Source: CAWAPS01 sp963783945 (GTDB lineage: Bacteria > Actinomycetota > Acidimicrobiia > Acidimicrobiales > Palsa-688). From it: a stretch of 64,000 bases of DNA. The notes beneath the pieces are model-generated. The model was not told where the DNA came from. It made no database searches and was given only the letters and a program-made list of their open reading frames with translations. Shown here piece after piece: positions 61,863 through 64,000 of the stretch (positions are counted from its first letter, which is position 1; each line of letters starts with the position of its first letter). The stretch spans positions 9,212 through 73,211 of the forward strand of contig CAWAPS010000010.1 of assembly GCA_963783945.1 (NCBI GenBank), in the 5' to 3' direction. Both the position numbers and the translations under genes were made by a program.

Positions 61863-62379
61863 CGTCTTATATCGTGGCAGTTTGCTAGGTCTGAATCGTT
61901 GGGGAGGAGGTGTGGACGTTTCTATACGAGCATGACTCGATGAAGGAATCTCGACCCGAAATGACGGTAGAGTGGCCGGTTGAGAGCCTCGCCACCGCGT
62001 GCACGTTACTGACGGAAATGTCGTTAAAGGGCCTCTTCGGGTTCCGGCGGGGTGTGACTGTGGGGACTAGGGCCCACTGGGGGCGTCCGGCGTAGAGGAG
62101 CAGCCGCAGGGCGGTATCGTGCCTATGACTCGACCGGGAGGTCGCCGCGAGCCGCGGCTCGACCGTCCGGAGTGTCACCCATCGGGCCCGCGGTTCTCGA
62201 CGACCTCCCAACTGGCGGTAACGAGAGGGCGACACGTTCCCCGACCGGCAGCTGCGAGTCGGCATACGCGGCGCCCTTGAGTATGACGATGACAGCGTTC
62301 GCGACTTCGAGGGCTTCGGCCGTCGTGAGGTCCGAGTTGTAGCCCGACACCGGAGCGGGCCTTAACCGCCGAGTCGGTT
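61863..62379. other. Intergenic stretch
   Basis: No supported gene. The minus-strand frame here has a natural-looking start but low-quality continuation. Confidence 0.3.
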
Positions 62380-62475
62380 CGAAGTTTTCGCCAACTCCAA
62401 CGCGATGGCCCCGCCCGGATCGCGAGACGCTCCGGTCACCACCCCACCTTGCCATCAAGCCGCTGTCTACCCATG
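62380..62475 (-). pseudogene. SDR N-terminal remnant
   Basis: MGRQRLDGKV in one frame is followed, after a stop, by VTGASRDPGGAIALELAK in another: the TGxxxGxG-type start of a short-chain dehydrogenase, broken after about 30 residues. Confidence 0.5.
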
Positions 62476-62575
62476 AGTTCTTCCCCCTCCAGAGGATGAC
62501 CTCGTGTAAATGAAAGACCTTTGCGCCTGTTCATCCAAGGGATCGATCGGTCGAACCTGCTCAGCGCCACATGTG

Positions 62576-63908
62576 TTAGTCCCAGGGACCGTGGGTGCGG
62601 AAGGCATACGTCCCGGTCTCGGTGACGTATGGAAACGTCGTCAGGTCGGGTGCCGTCGCCATTTCCCGTGCCGGGGGGCCGATCCGCTCGGCGATCTTAT
62701 GTAAGGCTCGTAGGTCAAGGCGCGGGTAGGCATCTAGGGCGTTTTCACCGATGATCTTGAGGACCTTTTCGAGTGGAAAATCCGTGATAGGTGTTCGCCA
62801 ATGCGACGCGGGTCATCGGATACTCGCTCGGATCCTCCGAATAGGTGTACGTACCTTCGGGGTGCGGGTAGTCGGATCCCCACAAGAAGCGGTCCTCGCG
62901 ACCTATTTCTATTGCGGCCTGAGCCTCGAAGCGCGACTGAAAGCTATTGCCCAGCCAGACGTTGCTGGCCATGTACTCGCTCGGAGGGTTATGCAACCGG
63001 TTGTTCTTGCTGACACCGGGCGAGTAGAAGATGGAATCCATCTTCAACGTCATCTGGTCCCAGATGACGCCTGGGACTTCGGTAACGACGAGCTTCAGAT
63101 TTGGATGGCGCTCGAAGACACGGAAGAACACAAGTGCATACACCACTCGGATGCCCCATTCGGTCGAATCCATCTGAAGGAACATGCGGTGATCCAACGT
63201 CGGTATGCCTTGGTACGGATGCTCCGTCGGTGCAGTCGAGCCGATGTGGGTTGCCAGGGTCATGTCCAGCGCCGCAGCCGCGGTGAAGAAGCGATCGAAC
63301 GAGGGATCGTCGGGCTGCAGATTTCCGAAAACGCCCGGAGCGGGGAAGTTCACACCCCGTAGACCGTGCTCGGCAGCCCATTCCAACTCGTTCGTTGCGG
63401 CATCGATATCCCAGAACGGCAACTGTGCCAGCCCTACGTTCCGCTCCCGTTCCACTGAGCAAAAGTCGCTCAGCCACCGATTGTAAATTGTGCGACCGAC
63501 CCCTACGAGCTGCCGTTCCTCAGCGGAGGGAGCAGCGTTCCCGAAAGCATTCACCAAGTCGAACGGGAACGGTTGGCCGTTTAGGCTGTTGTGGAAGATG
63601 ACGCTACCGGCGACACCGTCACGGTCCATGTCGCGCAGACACGCGTGCGGATCGTAGTGACCCGCCGTCTTCCGATTGCGTCGGCACCCGTTCCGATACT
63701 CGTCTGAGAAGGTCTCCAAGAACGCCTCCAGTCCGATATCCGGGTCTGCGGCTTCGGATGCCGCGAACTCGTCGTACTCTCTGAGGTACTTTTTAGGGCA
63801 ATAGGATCTCAGATCCTCGACGAGACGTGGACCGACATGCGAATCGGAAGAGACGAGCATCACGGGATCCTCAAGCTGTCTCGATAGCGCGGCAGGCTCT
63901 GTTTGCAC
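62576..63908 (-). CDS. Amidohydrolase (PF04909), paralogue of the 42268 gene, with one frameshift near 62780
   Basis: The start GTG 63908 is set by AGGAGG six bases upstream. First metal motif SSDSHVGPRLVEDLRSYC (Asp-x-His), mid His in LATHIGSTAP, catalytic Asp in GSDYPHPEG. The main frame ends early after ANTYHGFSTRKGPQD, while the correct C-terminus (PLEKVLKIIGENALDAYPRL to YAFRTHGPWD, TAA at 62576) continues in the next frame. One extra T in a TTTT run explains it. Sequence and length agree with the 43608-42268 paralogue. Whether this is a real mutation or an assembly error cannot be told here. Confidence 0.8.
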
Positions 63909-64000
63909 TCTAACCCTCCTCAGATCGGCCACTCAGCTACAAATAAGGCTTACAGTAACCTCCCCCTTGTCTTTGTGGCAGGATCCCTTAGGCCCGAGGA
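63909..64000. other. 5' leader of the last amidohydrolase
   Basis: It holds the AGGAGG ribosome binding site (complement at 63915-63920). The sequence ends at the window edge. Confidence 0.3.

Noticed and set aside
1..64000. tRNA or rRNA genes
   Set aside because: No T-arm/acceptor pattern or rRNA motif was found on scanning both strands by eye; a dedicated search would be needed to exclude them.

Overview
The window is high-GC DNA with many GTG and some TTG starts, strong Shine-Dalgarno sequences and gene families typical of Actinomycetota: a mycofactocin-type SDR, GAF-ANTAR, DUF3618, MobF relaxase and IS21/IS1380 remnants, and clusters of P450, SDR and amidohydrolase genes. I would call it a soil- or sediment-type actinobacterium. 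The lineage below phylum cannot be fixed from sequence alone. No rRNA, tRNA or CRISPR array was seen.

Left part (1-35 kb). It opens with the 5' part of a flavoprotein (FAD-dependent fumarate reductase/ketosteroid dehydrogenase type), then a relaxase remnant, a promoter-driven amidohydrolase (2030-3295), a translationally coupled P450-SDR pair (3615-5623) behind a palindromic operator, and an ABC solute-binding lipoprotein with a decayed second copy. From 10 to 33 kb a few intact housekeeping or stress genes (ECF sigma plus membrane partner, GAF-ANTAR, small hydrophobic protein, YihY, DUF72, STAS, a three-repeat lipoprotein, a P-loop kinase, an ABM-type monooxygenase) sit among many broken genes: istA, mutM/fpg, DUF1469, DUF3618, formaldehyde-dehydrogenase-like ADH, glycosyltransferase 2, cupin, aldose epimerase, GH5, CatB acetyltransferase, IS1380 transposase, phosphotransferase and integrase. 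It reads as a recombination- and decay-prone region.

Right part (33-64 kb). This is a dense catabolic region. A TetR gene and a StrR/ParB-like regulator diverge from a perfect 12-bp-arm inverted repeat. The TetR side carries a 53-aa ORF, a carboxymuconolactone-decarboxylase-like (CMD) protein and a hotdog thioesterase. The other side runs regulator, TauD-type dioxygenase, BKACE (DUF849), then a three-subunit molybdenum hydroxylase. Beyond it lie amidohydrolases of the PF04909 decarboxylase superfamily (six long copies in the window including 2030, plus two fragments), a double-CMD protein, two more BKACE paralogues, four SDRs (one mycofactocin type), an alpha/beta hydrolase, two cupins, an NHL propeller and a second P450.

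How the genes may work together (inference): P450, TauD and the Mo hydroxylase hydroxylate a ring or alkyl substrate. SDRs oxidise alcohols, PF04909 enzymes and CMD proteins decarboxylate or hydrolyse carboxylated intermediates, and BKACE-like enzymes would cleave beta-keto acids using acetyl-CoA. All three BKACE paralogues lack several residues thought catalytic in the characterised enzyme, and the Mo-hydroxylase large subunit has neither known CO-dehydrogenase active-site loop. The pathway is therefore probably for an as yet unidentified substrate, and is the most interesting content of the window. Several single-base frameshifts in otherwise good genes could be real mutations or assembly errors.
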